A stretch of 64,000 nt of DNA from the NCBI GenBank assembly GCA_019400425.1, contig JAFREE010000003.1, positions 186,001-250,000 on the forward strand. The letters run 5' to 3'. The notes beneath the pieces were generated by a model. The model saw only the letters and a list, made by a program, of their open reading frames with translations, made no database searches and was not told the origin of the DNA. Shown piece by piece: positions 23,539 to 36,411 of the stretch. Both the position numbers and the translations under genes were made by a program. The stretch's first letter is position 1; each line of letters opens with the position of its first letter. Origin of the DNA: Hymenochaete sp. R1. Taxonomy: Eukaryota > Basidiomycota > Agaricomycetes > Hymenochaetales > Hymenochaetaceae.

Positions 23539-24019
23539 GGCTGCCAGCTTCTTGTGTACCAATATTATAATTTATGTTCACTTCCCTTTTTTCCAGCCTC
23601 TTTTTCATACTCCGACGCTCCAAAGGTTTTGTGTACTGGTTGTTTGCAAAGTTCACCAGCTTGTGATAAGTCCAATACGTATGTTGTGTCTGTAGGAATA
23701 CGACTGTTGTTCAACGGAATGCAGCAAGTGCTTTTTCATTTATCCTTTCCTTGGGATATATGACTGAAGTCTTAGTCTTTGGTAATAAAGTCTTTGATAA
23801 GACGGTGGCTGATCGCCCCTTCCCCCTACAACTATAAATAATTACGTCAGCAAGCTACAGACCATTTTTGGCTCCGGAGCTAACCTAAACCTTTCTCAGT
23901 TTCTGCATGAACTTCAATGTTCACAATTTGCTCTCCTTCAGTCATTATCATTATGGTCTAAGTCATGATCATTCCATTGAAATTCTACACTTTAAAATTA
24001 CAAACAATGGCTGCACCCA
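23539..24019. other. Intergenic, nothing recognisable
   Basis: AT-rich sequence between the relic and the 3' end of the first methyltransferase gene. No gene, repeat or RNA is visible. Confidence 0.5.
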
Positions 24020-25060
24020 TCATTTCCTCTTCCATATAACAATCCGCTCAATACCTTCGTGCGATGGAGAGCTCTCGACAGGAATTTTGTTAACTACCTT
24101 CTCTAGCTTTTCGCCCAGCAACTCGTCGTACATATGGATATCCACGGCGTACGGAGGGCCATCCGTCCTGGGTCCGTCAATTGGGAAGACCAGCGTTATC
24201 AAGTACCCGTCGTCCTTAAGCAGGGCAAGCATCCGCTCTGCCCAAGTCTTCCGGAGCGTTGGGGAGATAGCAACAAAGAAGCTGGGAACCGCGCTTTAGG
24301 GTAACAAACTTACTCAATAATGAAGAAATGCTTACGTATGGTCGTAGATCAAGTCAAACTTTCTCTCCTCTGGGAATGTATTATCGGAGAAGAAGTTACC
24401 AGATGAAAATTCGACTTTGACGTTCTCCGGCAGTATTTCACTCGCGAGATATCTATGGGACGAGTGTTAATAAGTAATCATTTCGGATTGTCAAAAGAGA
24501 GGGGCAGTTCGTACTTCTTGGCTGCGTCAAGAGCAGAGGTCGAGATTTCGAGTCCGACAGCGTTGTACTTCAGCGTTTTCGCGATGTACACTGGGTCATA
24601 GCCCTAGCATCGTTATGAAAGTGAGTATTCAATTTCTTTTTGGGAGTCTCGTAGAAATTACTCACCCGACCGCAGCCAGGAACGAGAGCGGCCCCCTCTT
24701 TCTTTAGATATGGCTTGACTAGCTCGATAGCCTCTTTAAACGATGGCTGAACATTACCAGCGTCCCAGGGCGTAAAGTCGAGTTTCCTGACCCATCGAAT
24801 GCGTGAGTTTTTGCAACATATCCAATGTTTATGGGGGAACGCCCTCACCAAACTTCATCCCATGCTGTATCACCTTTGGCGGTGAGGATCTCCCTCAGCA
24901 TCTGCACATCCTTGTTTTTGATGGCCTCGGCGATGTTAACATCCTTGTGCGCCGGAGATGCAAACCCATTGGTGATGGTACCGTTGGGCCTCTCGTCGGC
25001 GAGCCAATGCTTCGACTGGTCACGCTTAAACCATGCGATCTCTGCGAGCTCGGTTGCCAT
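24020..25060 (-). CDS. Thiol/halide methyltransferase-type SAM methyltransferase (TPMT family), copy A
   Basis: SAM-dependent methyltransferase resembling thiopurine S-methyltransferase and plant thiocyanate/halide methyltransferases; likely cytosolic, methylating thiols or small anions. Exons 24849-25060, 24666-24786, 24515-24603, 24336-24452 and 24020-24281 give 266 residues. The entry motif TPWDAGNVQPSF (76-87) is followed by the SAM-binding loop ALVPGCGRGYD (104-114), the acidic VGLEIS strand, then FDLIYDHTFFVAISPTLR and a LITLVFPIDGPRTDGPPY core. The N-terminal 70 residues are a family-variable extension. Copy B lies 877 bases upstream on the same strand with matching intron positions and phases, showing tandem duplication. 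The physiological substrate is not readable from sequence. Confidence 0.9.
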
Positions 25061-25936
25061 AACTGGGGAGATGTATTGAGGAAAAGGCTGGGAAGCGAGA
25101 ATTGGGTCTATACACTTCGAGGGTGTTATGGATCCTATTCCCCAAACTTCCAGTCTGCTTTATACTCCGAGTCGTGCATATACCCGGCCTTCCTACAGTA
25201 CCTCTTATCAAAGGCTCCCCCAGACTTTCTAATCCTTGAAGCCTTTCGGTCGACACCTCGGTCTACTCCTTGCAAAACGGAAGTATTATCGCAGGAACGG
25301 GATCTTGTCAGTCACAAAGCTTCCATCAGGAAGCCCATATGCACGCAGTGCAACGGAAGCCAGCGCTCACTAAAGGCTTACCCTCCGGCATCTTTGGGTC
25401 TACTAGAGCAAGGAAAAGGCGTACAACCGGATGCGACTCCATCGAATGTACGCCTAGGCGCATCTCCAAGAAAGATTAGTTTAAAGCAAGACTTTCCAAA
25501 GCCGTTCCATTTCGCCTCCATCGTCGTGCGTCCTCTGGTACAACACGTGATAGATTTTTACCCATATCCAGGAAATGCGAGTAAAAGGTGCCGTTCATCA
25601 TTGGCTTCTTTGACTTCCTACGCCAGGGTGAAGCTGAAGCAACATTGCATTCTCGTAGGTCGTCAAGCGAAGCGCACCAAACGCACCCGCAGTCATGAGA
25701 CCGGTCTCTTTATTAGGCTTTCGGTAAAATGAAAGAATGCAATCGATGTAAGAACAGGGGAAGCGTGACTGGGTTTTCTAGAAAACTGAGACATAGGGTG
25801 TTCCTAGTCACGCAATGGATATCGATGTATCGGTGTACCGGAGACTCCGTTAAGCAAGAGCTGAGAGATTGGATTCTTGTAGAACTTTGCAGGACTATCT
25901 ATCATACTATCAGTAAAGGAGCATCTAGAGCACGAT
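25061..25936. other. Spacer between the two methyltransferase copies
   Basis: This 876-base interval holds the promoter of copy A and the 3' end of copy B. A 309-codon ORF on the plus strand runs through it and antisense into copy A, but has no domain or homologous look, so I treat it as chance. No repeats flank the duplicated units. Confidence 0.5.
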
Positions 25937-27050
25937 TCATACCCTCCTCCAGATTACCAGCCTCTCTCTCCCTTTATGCGATTCCGAACTCTTCTCTGGT
26001 ACCTTGTCTACAAGTTTCTCCCATTCTGCACCCGTGCTCTCGGCCACAGTCTCACCGACGTTGGAACTTCGTATCAGCCCCAACCCCAACGCCTCCTCGT
26101 ACATCCCGACATTCACGGAGAAGGGCGGGCCGTCTTCTCTTGGACCATCCATCGGGTAGATGAGGGTGACGAGGAACCCATTCCGTTTGACGAGCTCAGA
26201 CATACGAGCCCCCCAATTTTTCCGGAGTGAGGGTGCGAATGCACAAAAAAAGCTAAACAACAAGGAGATTAGTGGGGAAAAAAGTCTCTCAGGTTCGTTC
26301 AGAAGATAACAACATGTGGATAGGCGGGACGACGAACAGGGAGGAAAGTTGACTTGAATGTAGACGTACAGATGGTCGAAGACAAGGTCGAATTGGTGCC
26401 CTTCTGAAAACGTGGACTTCGAAAAGAAGTCGCCAGACTGGAAGTCGACGCTGGCGCCTTGCGAGAGAACGACGCTTTGAAGGTATCTGCTTCCGATTTT
26501 TTTTTTACAAAGAAAGGGCCCGTTAGTGAGTCTTCGTCGCCTGAAGCAGTACCAGTCTCAACGGACTTATTGGCCACCTCGACAGCTGTACGTGAGATTT
26601 CGAGTCCCACAGCCTTGTACCCCAAAGTCGACGCAATGTAAACCGCGTCGTATCCCTAAAGCATTGGTATCAATGATCTGATAAGCATTCGATTCAAATC
26701 CAAAGAAGCTTCACATCCGGAACAAAAACACCCCACCTTGCCGCACCCGGGAATAAGTGCTAACCCCTCCTTAGGCAACGACGGACTAATCAAACGCACT
26801 GCCTCCTCCAACGACGGCTGGTGCTTGCCCACGTCCCATGGTGTGATCCCATGCCTCCTGTAGCGACGAACAGCGAGTCGGATCGTTGATTCGTTGATGC
26901 ATCAACACCAACATGAAGCATGTGTACCTACCAAGCTGCATCCCATGCGTCGCCGTTCCCGGTTGAGCCATCCGCGAGGAGTTCTTTAGCCTTCTTCAAG
27001 TCTCGATTCTTAAGCGCTTCTTCCAGTGCAGAAGAAGTGTTCGGATCCAT
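25937..27050 (-). CDS. Thiol/halide methyltransferase-type SAM methyltransferase (TPMT family), copy B
   Basis: Paralogue of the gene at 24020-25060. Exons 26737-26857, 26567-26655 and 26370-26486 have exactly the lengths (121, 89, 117) of their counterparts in copy A; the outer exons are 26932-27050 and 25937-26252, giving 253 residues. It shows ITPWDVGKHQPSLEEA, the SAM loop ALIPGCGKGYDAVY, VGLEIS, DLVFDHLFFCAFAPSLRKNW and LVTLIYPMDGPREDGPPF. The N-terminal extension is about 31 residues shorter than in copy A, and the last exon carries about 18 extra residues before the EKLVDKVPE block. The internal Met chosen here (MDPNTSS) begins the first coding segment that splices correctly. Both copies keep the active-site motifs, so both are probably functional. 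Confidence 0.88.
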
Positions 27051-29099
27051 GTTATGGGACTTCCTTGATGCCGACACGACGCAACTTCGCCGATATTTCC
27101 GCCTTTCTACTTGAAGGTATGGGATCGCGGTTGAGTTGATGGTTACGACACTGATACTGACCGGGTGAGAGTCACAGGCATTTAACGTATTCAGACCCTC
27201 CGTTGCTGCCCGCGGTTTGATGTCATACGCAGTGAAAATACGTGTAGCTATTAAAAAAAAGGACTTTCCTATTTCAAACATTGCTCTCCCATCGAAGGAA
27301 GTCAAGGTCAATAGTCATGAGGCAATTGGTGTCTCGCTCTTGCCTACATTCTTTGAGGTGAGCCCACTGGCAGCGCTTTTAACCCCGCCGACCAATATCC
27401 CACCACATTGCTTGGATGGATGAGATGAATGACTGATTTGACGCTTGCTTTGGATCCAGAGTGTATGAATGAAGCCGGTTCCGCAAGGTACGCCACACAG
27501 CAATCTCGATTTCACGTGAAACAACTGATAATCGAATTTGAAATATCGCAACGGTCTCTTTTATTGTCAACTTCCTCTACCTCCCCTCGTCGACCCAGAT
27601 CTGATCACAGTATTGACAAAAAAGGGGAAAGTATGAGGGTTTGAGGAATTTGAACTCGCTGAGGGTCCACGTTTGTTACTGGTACGGAATGTAATGGTAA
27701 CAGGAGCTCGAACGTCGGAGAATTTGGAGGGTCCAGGTCTAGGTTCATATGGAGGTGCCGGATAAATGGGTGCTGCATTGACGAGCGAGACACGGGACAC
27801 GAGACTTCATTCGAGAGCGTGGCACGCGTGCTACGTGGCGAGCCGTCGGGGGAGCGAGACAGCGGGGAACAGGTGGAGACAGGAGGAGGGTCAGTTGAGG
27901 CCGCGCTATGCTTCACAAAGTCCCCCTTTTAAAATTTGATCCCAGATTATCGATTCTCCAGAGGTGGAACACCGAGGCGTATGTTGTAGCGCCGCCTCTG
28001 CGAGCATGCTGGAGCATCAACAAACGAGCGATAGGCGTGTGAGGGTCACGGATGAGTCCTTTCGAGCGTGGCGAATGCAGGTGATCGAAGTATTTGAAAT
28101 GAAACGAATGTTGTGTACTAGTAGATGAAGCTGTGAAGCGTTCGTCATTGAGCTAATAAATACTAGTAGTCCCGCATTGGGATTGAATGTAAGGTGATAG
28201 ATGGAGATACTATGGCAAGATAAACGGAGGACATACTACAGTACGGAATGTATTACAGTGCACTACAAAATTTAGAGGGGGTTGCTGCGGATTACTGTAA
28301 GCTAAGGATAATCATTGGCTGTGTAGACCTTCGATATATCATCGTGCCCGCCTCTTCACTCTGCCTACCTCGTTCCAGCTCCCTTCTTCAATCCCCTCGC
28401 CGTTGTCGTCGTCGTCGCTATTGCGCCAACAAGAAGGATATTTAGAGTGGCATTCAGTCGGTTGGGAGGGATATTCGAAATTCGAGACTTTGGTAGTCTG
28501 GCCAGTCTAGCTGGTTGTGTTGGCGTGCCTCACTTGTGTAGCCAACAAGCGGCCCTTGATAAACCCCCCTTCGCTTTCTTTCCTTCCTTCTCGACGCTTT
28601 CCTCTCCTCTACTCCTCCACCCTTTCCTTTCCTCGCCATCGTCGCCCGTCGTCGTCAACTCTCGACACTCCTGACCGTCTCATCGTCAGCTCGAACATCT
28701 GTTGGTGTTCCACGCGCGAGCCCAATCGCTCCGGGCACTTTCACTTCAAGTTCCCGCAAAGATCCCGCTGCTCTGCGTTCTCCACAATTTATTCAACAAC
28801 CCACTCAATCTTTTCCTTCCTTGTCTACCTCTTCTTTCATTTCATCCAACTGGGGAAGGGCGCTATCCGACGCAACGTCCTCTTCTACTAAGGCCATCTA
28901 CTTTCCAACAAATCTAATCCACTCGTTGTCCCGCTTCCGAGGTTTTGTCCCCCCCCCCCCCTCTAGTATCCAAGCAATATAACCTCACCGTTACATTCCA
29001 GCGCCAGCCCTCTCAGTTCCTCTCTTTGAACTCATTCAATTCACACTCTTTGACCAGCTTGCAATCCATTCGTCAACTTTGACTTCGATCGCAGCAGTC
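27051..29099. other. Spacer with the CT-rich leader of the TVP38 gene
   Basis: The minus side starts with the promoter of methyltransferase copy B. From about 28370 the plus strand becomes strongly pyrimidine-rich, as usual for agaricomycete leaders, and contains a run of 13 C at 28949-28961. Short ORFs (up to 124 codons) are compositional only. No gene between 27051 and 28370 could be supported. Confidence 0.5.
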
Positions 29100-31021
29100 A
29101 TGTCTGTCACTGTTAGGCCAGACGCGTCCACTACGCGTGCTAAAGCAGCAGCTGCCATACCAGCTGTTTCCACGTCTACCACCTCTCTCTCCACATTACC
29201 TTCATCTTGCGCTGGCGCTCCCTCTTCTTCCTTATCTTCCCCATCTTCTCCAAAAAACCCCAGGCAATCAACTTCGCCCCGTGAAGCGTTACGCCCTGCC
29301 CCACCCGCGCAACAGGAGATCGATGAAAAAGTGCAGGACGCTCTCGAAGATATGGAATTCACCAATATCTCACTATCTTCTCCCATCCCGTTGGCTCCCC
29401 CGAGTAAGAAGCGGCGGAATGAGAGTCAGGGGCAGAACCAGAGACTTGCCGGTCCTTCTCATACACATGCGGACGCACGTTCGCTCTCCCGATCTCGTTC
29501 TGGGACGCGCGCGGCACAAAGCAATAAGAGACAATCTAGCGAACGCGAACGCGATTGGGACGAAAAACGCGGGCTATATTTGTCACTGAACGGTGACGAC
29601 TCGAACGGCGATATGAGGCTTGAGGCCCCACCTCTGCGGTCGTCCAGTCTGACTCCAGCTTCATTCGCGCGTCCAGCATATCTACCACATGGTTCTGCGC
29701 CATTACCGCCTCCATACTCGACTCTTCCGCCAAACTATGCGTATTCGTACTCATCGTCTGTACGGAGAATGCTTCTTGCTGAGAGGATACGGCCCTGGCT
29801 ACCGTTCCTTGCGTATGCAGCAACCACGTTAGGATTTGTCGTTGCGATTGCGTTTTGGAAGGAGGAAGTATTTGGAGGATTAGATGATCTAGCTCAATGG
29901 CTGAGAAGTGAGGGAGAGATAGGCTATGCAGTCATGTTTTTCATGATTTTCGTGACTTGCATTCGTAAGTGTCGTTTTTAACTTTCATCGTGTCCGTATA
30001 AACAAGTTCTCAACAAAAATCCGCAATAGCTCCTCTACCACTATATTCGACACTGCAGGTCCTTTCTGGTTATACATTCGGTGCTTGGACGGGAGCCGTT
30101 GTCTCCTACTTCTCTGCTTTTGCAGGAGCCATTTTCGTCTTCGCTCTTTCACGCTCCATCCCAGCCCTTCGAAAATCTATCACTTCCTGTATGTCTCATT
30201 CACGCGCGCTTCAACGAGTCGTTCGTGCCATTTCCAGAAGACCTTCGCTCCTCTTTCTTGTTCGACTCGCCCCTTATCCTTATAACGTCCTCAACGCGCT
30301 TCTAGCTGGCTGTCCAAGACTGAAGTTCGGGACATTCGTGACGTGCACCGCACTTTCGTTATTGAAGGTGATTGTACACACAAGCATCGGTGCTGGGATT
30401 CAGAGCTTCGCAACTTATCACGCCCACCAACCACACAACTCATCTTCATCTCCATTGAAGGATGGCAATTCTGATTATCTTGACCCGAACTCAACCGAAG
30501 AGGACGCAACAAGCTACATGAGTCGTATGTCCAGTATCGTCGGCGCGGTCCTGTGTGTTGCACTTGCGATCTACCTTTCGTTTGTCGCTCGCAGAGCTGT
30601 GGATGAAGAACTCGAGGATGACGATGAAGCCGACGAAGTCTTTGATTCGTATGGTGATCTGGAGTCGTCCGGAAACGGTATGCGAGGTCGCCCCCGCAGC
30701 CGCCTTATCTCGATCCCTCGCGGGGCCCGAGCAGACGAGGAAGAGCGCGCAGCTTTCCTCTCCCCCTCACCCGAAGACGATTCCAGCCTCGGTCTCGATC
30801 GTTGTCTAGGCTCTGACTTTGCCTCGCTCAATTCGACCGCCGGCTTGGGTGGTACACACGGAAGTGTCAGAGCAAGCGCGAGCGGACAGGATTTGAGTCT
30901 GGGCGGGAGCGGGCTTATGGTGGAGAGGGAAGGGGGTACTGGAAGGTTTGAGTGTGCGTCGCCTGTGCCGTTGTCGTCATTATCGTCGACACCGTATGGT
31001 CCGCATGAGTGGGATCGGTAG
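29100..31021 (+). CDS. tvp38: TVP38/TMEM64 family membrane protein (VTT/DedA superfamily)
   Basis: Exons 29100-29964 and 30030-31021 give 618 residues. The N-terminal 225 residues are Ser/Pro-rich and disordered-looking. A first membrane span (LPFLAYAATTLGFVVAIAF, about 230-250) leads into the VTT core: FFMIFVTCIPPLPLYSTLQ, GYTFGAWTGAVVSYFSAFAG, FLVRLAPYPYNVLNALLAG and a last hydrophobic segment near the LSLLKVIVHTSIGAGI string. This order and the R-x-P-Y-P-x-N motif are typical of yeast Tvp38, a Golgi membrane protein; related VTT proteins move phospholipids between leaflets. The C-terminus is acidic with Ser-rich and Arg-rich patches. The length is roughly double that of yeast Tvp38 because of the two tails. 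An in-frame TTG 21 bases upstream is not a start. Confidence 0.9.
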
Positions 31022-34000
31022 TATTCCTGCGTTGTCTTTCTGTGCGCCTCTTTTCTCCTTTGCTCGTTTTTCCTCCTTTTCACTCTACGCCTTTCGTATC
31101 TACGATGGTGGTAAAAGTGGATTCTTATTACACCGACTCAAAACGGACACTATTTTCACAAGTGAATGTGAACTTGCGAATTCGTCGAATGATCCATAGA
31201 GGATCATAAAGGAAAACTTGTATCAATTATGTATGTCGTATCATAACTTTTCTTTTTATTTTCATCTCTTTCCTGGTTCCTCTTTCTCTTGATTTCACTT
31301 CTTTCGGTTCCCTTTTTTCTTTCAGACTTCTTTAACTTTCTTAAACGTATTTGACTTGCAAAAGCCGTTCTTCTCTTCTCTCCTCTCTCAACTTCCTGAT
31401 TCTACGATCTTTTAAATCCTTTTCAAGACCCCAACCCTTCTCTTTTCCCTCGTCCCCTCTTCTCCAGTTTCTAACCTGATCTACCCGTCGCTCGTTACAA
31501 CCCCGCCCCCTCCCCTCTTCTACTTGGACTACCACCCCCTCGTTATCTTTATCCATTATCCGTATTACCTCATCCGATCACTGTTGGAAACTACATTCGT
31601 ACACTGGGAATAGAACGTCGTTCATTTACCTTGCCCGCCTCCCCTTGCCTGGCATTCGTTCTTTGGACAGAAGTGTCGATCTACCCGCGCCCTCCCAGTT
31701 GCAAAAGATGCGTACAGTGAGTATACATCTGCATCTCGTTCCCTAGTTATCAAACCTTTCCCCTCCTCTCCTGCAGAGTAGCCCTTGCCGTTCGACTTTG
31801 ACTCACAGCCTTCTTTTCGTTCGTCTTCCCCCACAACCCTCTTTTGATCTCGCTTTTGTGGAATAATCGGACTTGAGCCAATAAATATACAATTATCCTA
31901 TTAATAATCACATCTCTTCCCCTCTTCCATCACCTTCGTTCACAACTCATACAAGAGAGCCGTCTCCGCTTCGCTGTCTTCGCCTTGAGCCTGAGGGGAA
32001 AGCCAGCCTATCGCCCTCTCGCTCCTTGGGTTACATTTTTGGTAGCTATACACAGGCTCGTTCCCAGAGTCAAAGACGTCGCTTGGTAGGTTGTTGACGA
32101 GGACGTGCACGCGTATGTGGTACGTTCTTGAAGAGGGTTATGCAAACGAACAAACGACCTGAAAGGTAAGGATAGATGAGAGATGTGAAGGTGAAGGTGA
32201 AGATTATGGTCGTTCTGACTGGCTGCTAGATGTGGCGATTGAGATTGGGCGATCTCGTTGGATACCTATGGTTGCTCAAGTTCAGATGAATTCCTTTGAG
32301 ACTCGAGTGAGCTGCTCGGCGTCTTTGTTTCCTACCCCCTCTTTCTTCTCTCTTCTTCCTCCGTTACTTGTGTTTTCCTGGGGAAGAAAGTAACATCCCT
32401 TCGAAGCTGCCCTCAAGAGCATCGTCGTACCCAAATACTTCGAAGTTCCATCGGCCTGACAAGCTTAAGGTCCAATGTATCAACTAGCAGAAGGCCGTTA
32501 GTTTTACTGTAAGCGGAAGTTTCTGCTATGCGAGTCAGCTTGCCCATGATCAGATGCATTTACGCACCTACGATACTGACGAGTCAAATATCCGAAATCA
32601 TACCGAATCATAAGCCTCTGCGCTTCAAGAAGCTCGCTAACTTCTGATATAATCGCTGAATTGAAGCATGCATTTATCTCTCTTCGGCAACGTCGTTGGT
32701 TTCTTGAAAAAACATGGTACCTCATTCCTGAAATGTACGAAAGTACACTAGGGATAAGAATAACATATGCGAAAATATGTCATTCACGTGCTCCTACAGC
32801 TTCCTAGATCGATTGATAGATTGATATCAGTTCACAACATATTACTGGTCTTCTATCTGACAACATACCAGGGCGAATGCTGTGTGGTACAGAAGCCAGA
32901 GAAGTCTAGATGCGGGCATTGTGGCGTGCGGACCGGCGGCGTTCCGAGGTAGCAACATAACCGATGGCGCACACTCGTGCATCTTATATCTAATCTGCAC
33001 TTAAGGTTCATTCACTCGCGGGTTTTCTCTCGCCGTCTGTGCAGAGCATTACCAACAGCACGGAATAAATAAGAACGGATGTTCGTACCTGCCCCTCAAA
33101 ACAAAATGCTCACTCCCACATATTACGACAGCGGCCGCGATCTGATCAGGGCACTGTTATAACAGAAAACAGTGCGCCAACTTGGAGGTCGGGTGCGATG
33201 CTAAACAAAGGACAAGAGTCCATGAGAAGAAAGAAAAGAGTGCTCATCTAAAACATCTCGAAGCTCTATCAGAACTTTAAAGTCGGACACGGTCCGTTCT
33301 TAGCTCATGGTGGGAGCCTCGCCTGGACCTATTGAGGCATGAGAGTCGAGATCGATCCGAATTGTCCTTCACCCCTCTAACCTTTCTTCTTTCTACCCCC
33401 AAATTCCGGACAATCAATGTCACTCCAAAAATTCCCATCCCGTGCTCGTTTTACCTTGTACAAAGTGCGAAGTCGTGCCGGAAATAGATTAGGTGCACGG
33501 TCAACCGCCGGAAATCCTTCACTCGATCTATCCGAGGGAAAGACAGGCGTGAGGACAAGGGGCTTCGGGGGGCATTATGCTCATGTTTGAATTCGTATTA
33601 GTAACAATACTATTCCAGCTTTACTGTTCACCTTTCTTTAGCTCGTGCTTCGACGAGTTCGTTCCGCCGCGAAGCGGCCCCTTGCGCTATCGTTCATAAA
33701 TGAATGTTCTGCCATATCTCTTTCTGGGATATGCTGTGTGCCCGACCAGAGAAGGAAGCAAAGAAAAACAGGAGGCAAGGCAACTATCGCTGCAAAAAAA
33801 TACTTCAGAGATGTATTTCAGTATCACCTGCATCTCGGACCGGGAGCAAAATAACTTTAAAGTCAACGCTGGATTCCTTGAGGTAAGTACGTGTTAGATA
33901 CTCACCTGCAAGGCCTTGACTCGTCCTCCAGTCCCCAATCCATTGGGGTGCAATGCATGCTTCGCCGTCGGTCAAGTCTATGAAAAGCTCTTGCAAACTA

Positions 34001-36411
34001 TCGACAGAATGATCGTCCCTTTCTTTCATTTCCGATTGGGTCCGTGAAGCTCTTTTCGTTTGTCCTCTGTCCGTCGTCTGCGGAGGGATCGTGCTGTCGT
34101 TTCCCCTCTTCACATTTACGACAAGACTAAATATGCGGTAAGTTCACAAAGATTACTCTATCTTATGCCTCTTGCCCTCTCTTGGAGCGTGTTCGACGAA
34201 AAAAGCACAGTCTATAATGCACTATCTTTCCAAGGTCCGGGAAGTGCTCGAAATGCATGCTAGATCCCTTTGTTTAGTCTCCAAGTGCGTAAGTCCGAGA
34301 TCTGTCCGACTCACTAAATTTCAAGGCACCTTTCTTCGTGAGACAATGCGTTTAAACGCATGTATCATATTGCTCTGGAACATAACTTTAGCGTAGCATG
34401 CGGATGCTTGAAAGACGGCCGAATTGTCGCCGGAGACGCCGTCTCAGGTAGTTTACGCAAGCCATGCCATTCTTCTTTTAGTTCAGGACATGCTTCATAT
34501 CTTGATTTTTGAGGTGCGGTAGCGCGCATAGTTCAAGTCCAAGTTTCCAGGTCCAGAAAACCGGAAATTTCCTGCAACAGTCCTTGGGCGGCGCCAAACG
34601 AACCGTGACCCTCCGAAAGGCTTGATTTCGCACGGAATGCACAGTAAAAGGGCTTTGTCCGCGGCCTTTATTTATTCTGCTTATGCATACAGTTTGTTCC
34701 CTGCTTAGAAGAACTTTCTATGGTCTTGAAAACGGAGATGAGCCTATGGATAGATTCAGGGAAGACAAAGATTTCAATGGCATGAAGTAATCATGAGAGG
34801 CACACTCAGACTTACATAGGTTTGCTACCGCGAGCTTCTTTCGGCGCGTATACTGAAGAATGAAAAGACACCAAGATATCGAAAAGCAAGGGAAGCTTGC
34901 TCCATACTCATGAACCTTGCCGGTGATGCTGCTAACGGGCGTATGGTAGCGACATGAACGGTGATAAACGAGCATGCCTTGCAAGGTCAAGTCGCCTTTC
35001 ATGTAACCATTGCGATTAGTGCCATGCATGTTTTTCGCCCCCTAGACGAAAGCCACCGAAATACCCCAGTGAAATAAATGACGACAATTTTAAGTTCGTC
35101 GCTCATTGACTGACCTAGAACGAGAACGGAATACCACTGACACAGACAAATCATATCCTGGAAGTGACGAAACCCTCAATAACAATCTGATAAAGGCAAA
35201 TCCGAGGATGTTGGACATTGAGCGTGTCATGTGGTTGCATTCCTTTGACGAACGCAGAGTCGACTGTAAAGGGAGCGATTGCATTTGTTGGTATTCCCAT
35301 GGACGGACATAGACGAAACCGAACGGACTGAAATCAGCAAATTTTCTAGGAGACCATAAAAGGTAGTTGTCACACCTTGAGAAGCGCAGTTCGGGGTCCC
35401 CTGTGATAGCGTTGGCAATGCCGGCTTGTGAGGTGACCACACCGAGTGTTAAGGTTGAAGGATATCACTGGCAGCATTTCGACCTCTTCCCAGTGACTTG
35501 GACGCATCAGTGGCTGACTATCACATAATCGAGCGCACATAAAGTGCATGTAAGTCGGCCTGCATGTTCAAACATCATTTGTTTTTCGCCAAAGTACGAT
35601 AGCAATCGCGGCTTGAGCATGAACGGAACGGGAAAAACTACCGCGTCAAGCGTCAAACTAAGCTTTCGGTATTTCTTGAAACACCCTCGAATTATCAGCT
35701 TGAGGTGCGGCAATACGAAACAAGACCGCTTTGCACCATCCACCAGCAATCAAGGGCGCGCACAGTATCCACCTCGACCATAAGCAGAGGTCGAGCCGCG
35801 TCAAAGATACGGGACACCTCCAATGAGGTAGGACAGGCATGTCGTTATTGGCTTTGAATCAGATGAAACTGGCAGAAGATGCCACGATGAGTGATGTCAA
35901 GAAGGATGATATACCTTATTAGTCCTAGATACTTCGATCTCGTACCCACCCCAATCAAGTTACTTCCTTGCGTCTGCGATGGATCAGAATCATCATGATA
36001 TCAAACCTAGCAAGCGCTGCGACGTGGCACCAGACCCGACTACAATGCGCAACCATCATGATACATAGCATGAAGTCATTGGAAAGCATCGTATCGAACT
36101 TGGAGAAGTCTCATATTTGGCGGCAACGATGACCTTGTGAGATGAAGTTGTGAGATCTCAGAAATTCTGGGTAGCATCATTTGTAATTCAGCTCACAGAG
36201 CCGGAGGAGGTCTGGATGAAGCGAAGAGGGGTGCGAGTGAGAAACCGCCTAGCATTCTCGAAAATCACGTCGTTTCGGAGCCAGCCGTCGGCGTCAAGGT
36301 GGGGCTTTAGCGCACTTCTCGGGCGATGCATATAGAGCAATGCAAGGTATACTATTCAGTTGCAAAAGCCGTGAGATCTGGTTATACAAAACCAATTATA
36401 ACGAAAGCGTC
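31022..36411. other. 5.4-kb stretch without a supportable gene
   Basis: The first part (about 31040-31880) is pyrimidine-rich on the plus strand and probably includes the TVP38 3' end. Between 32000 and 36400 only short ORFs occur (longest 116 codons, 35090-35440 minus); none carries a known motif or a convincing exon chain. I see no terminal repeats, long duplications or RNA gene. It may contain decayed mobile DNA, but I could not identify any. Confidence 0.45.

Noticed and set aside
24803..25732. 309-codon plus-strand ORF
   Set aside because: It is antisense to the first exon of methyltransferase copy A and continues into the spacer. It has no domain, biased composition or splice support.
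31341..31834. Charged minus-strand ORFs
   Set aside because: Lys/Glu/Arg products of the pyrimidine-rich plus strand; no conserved features.
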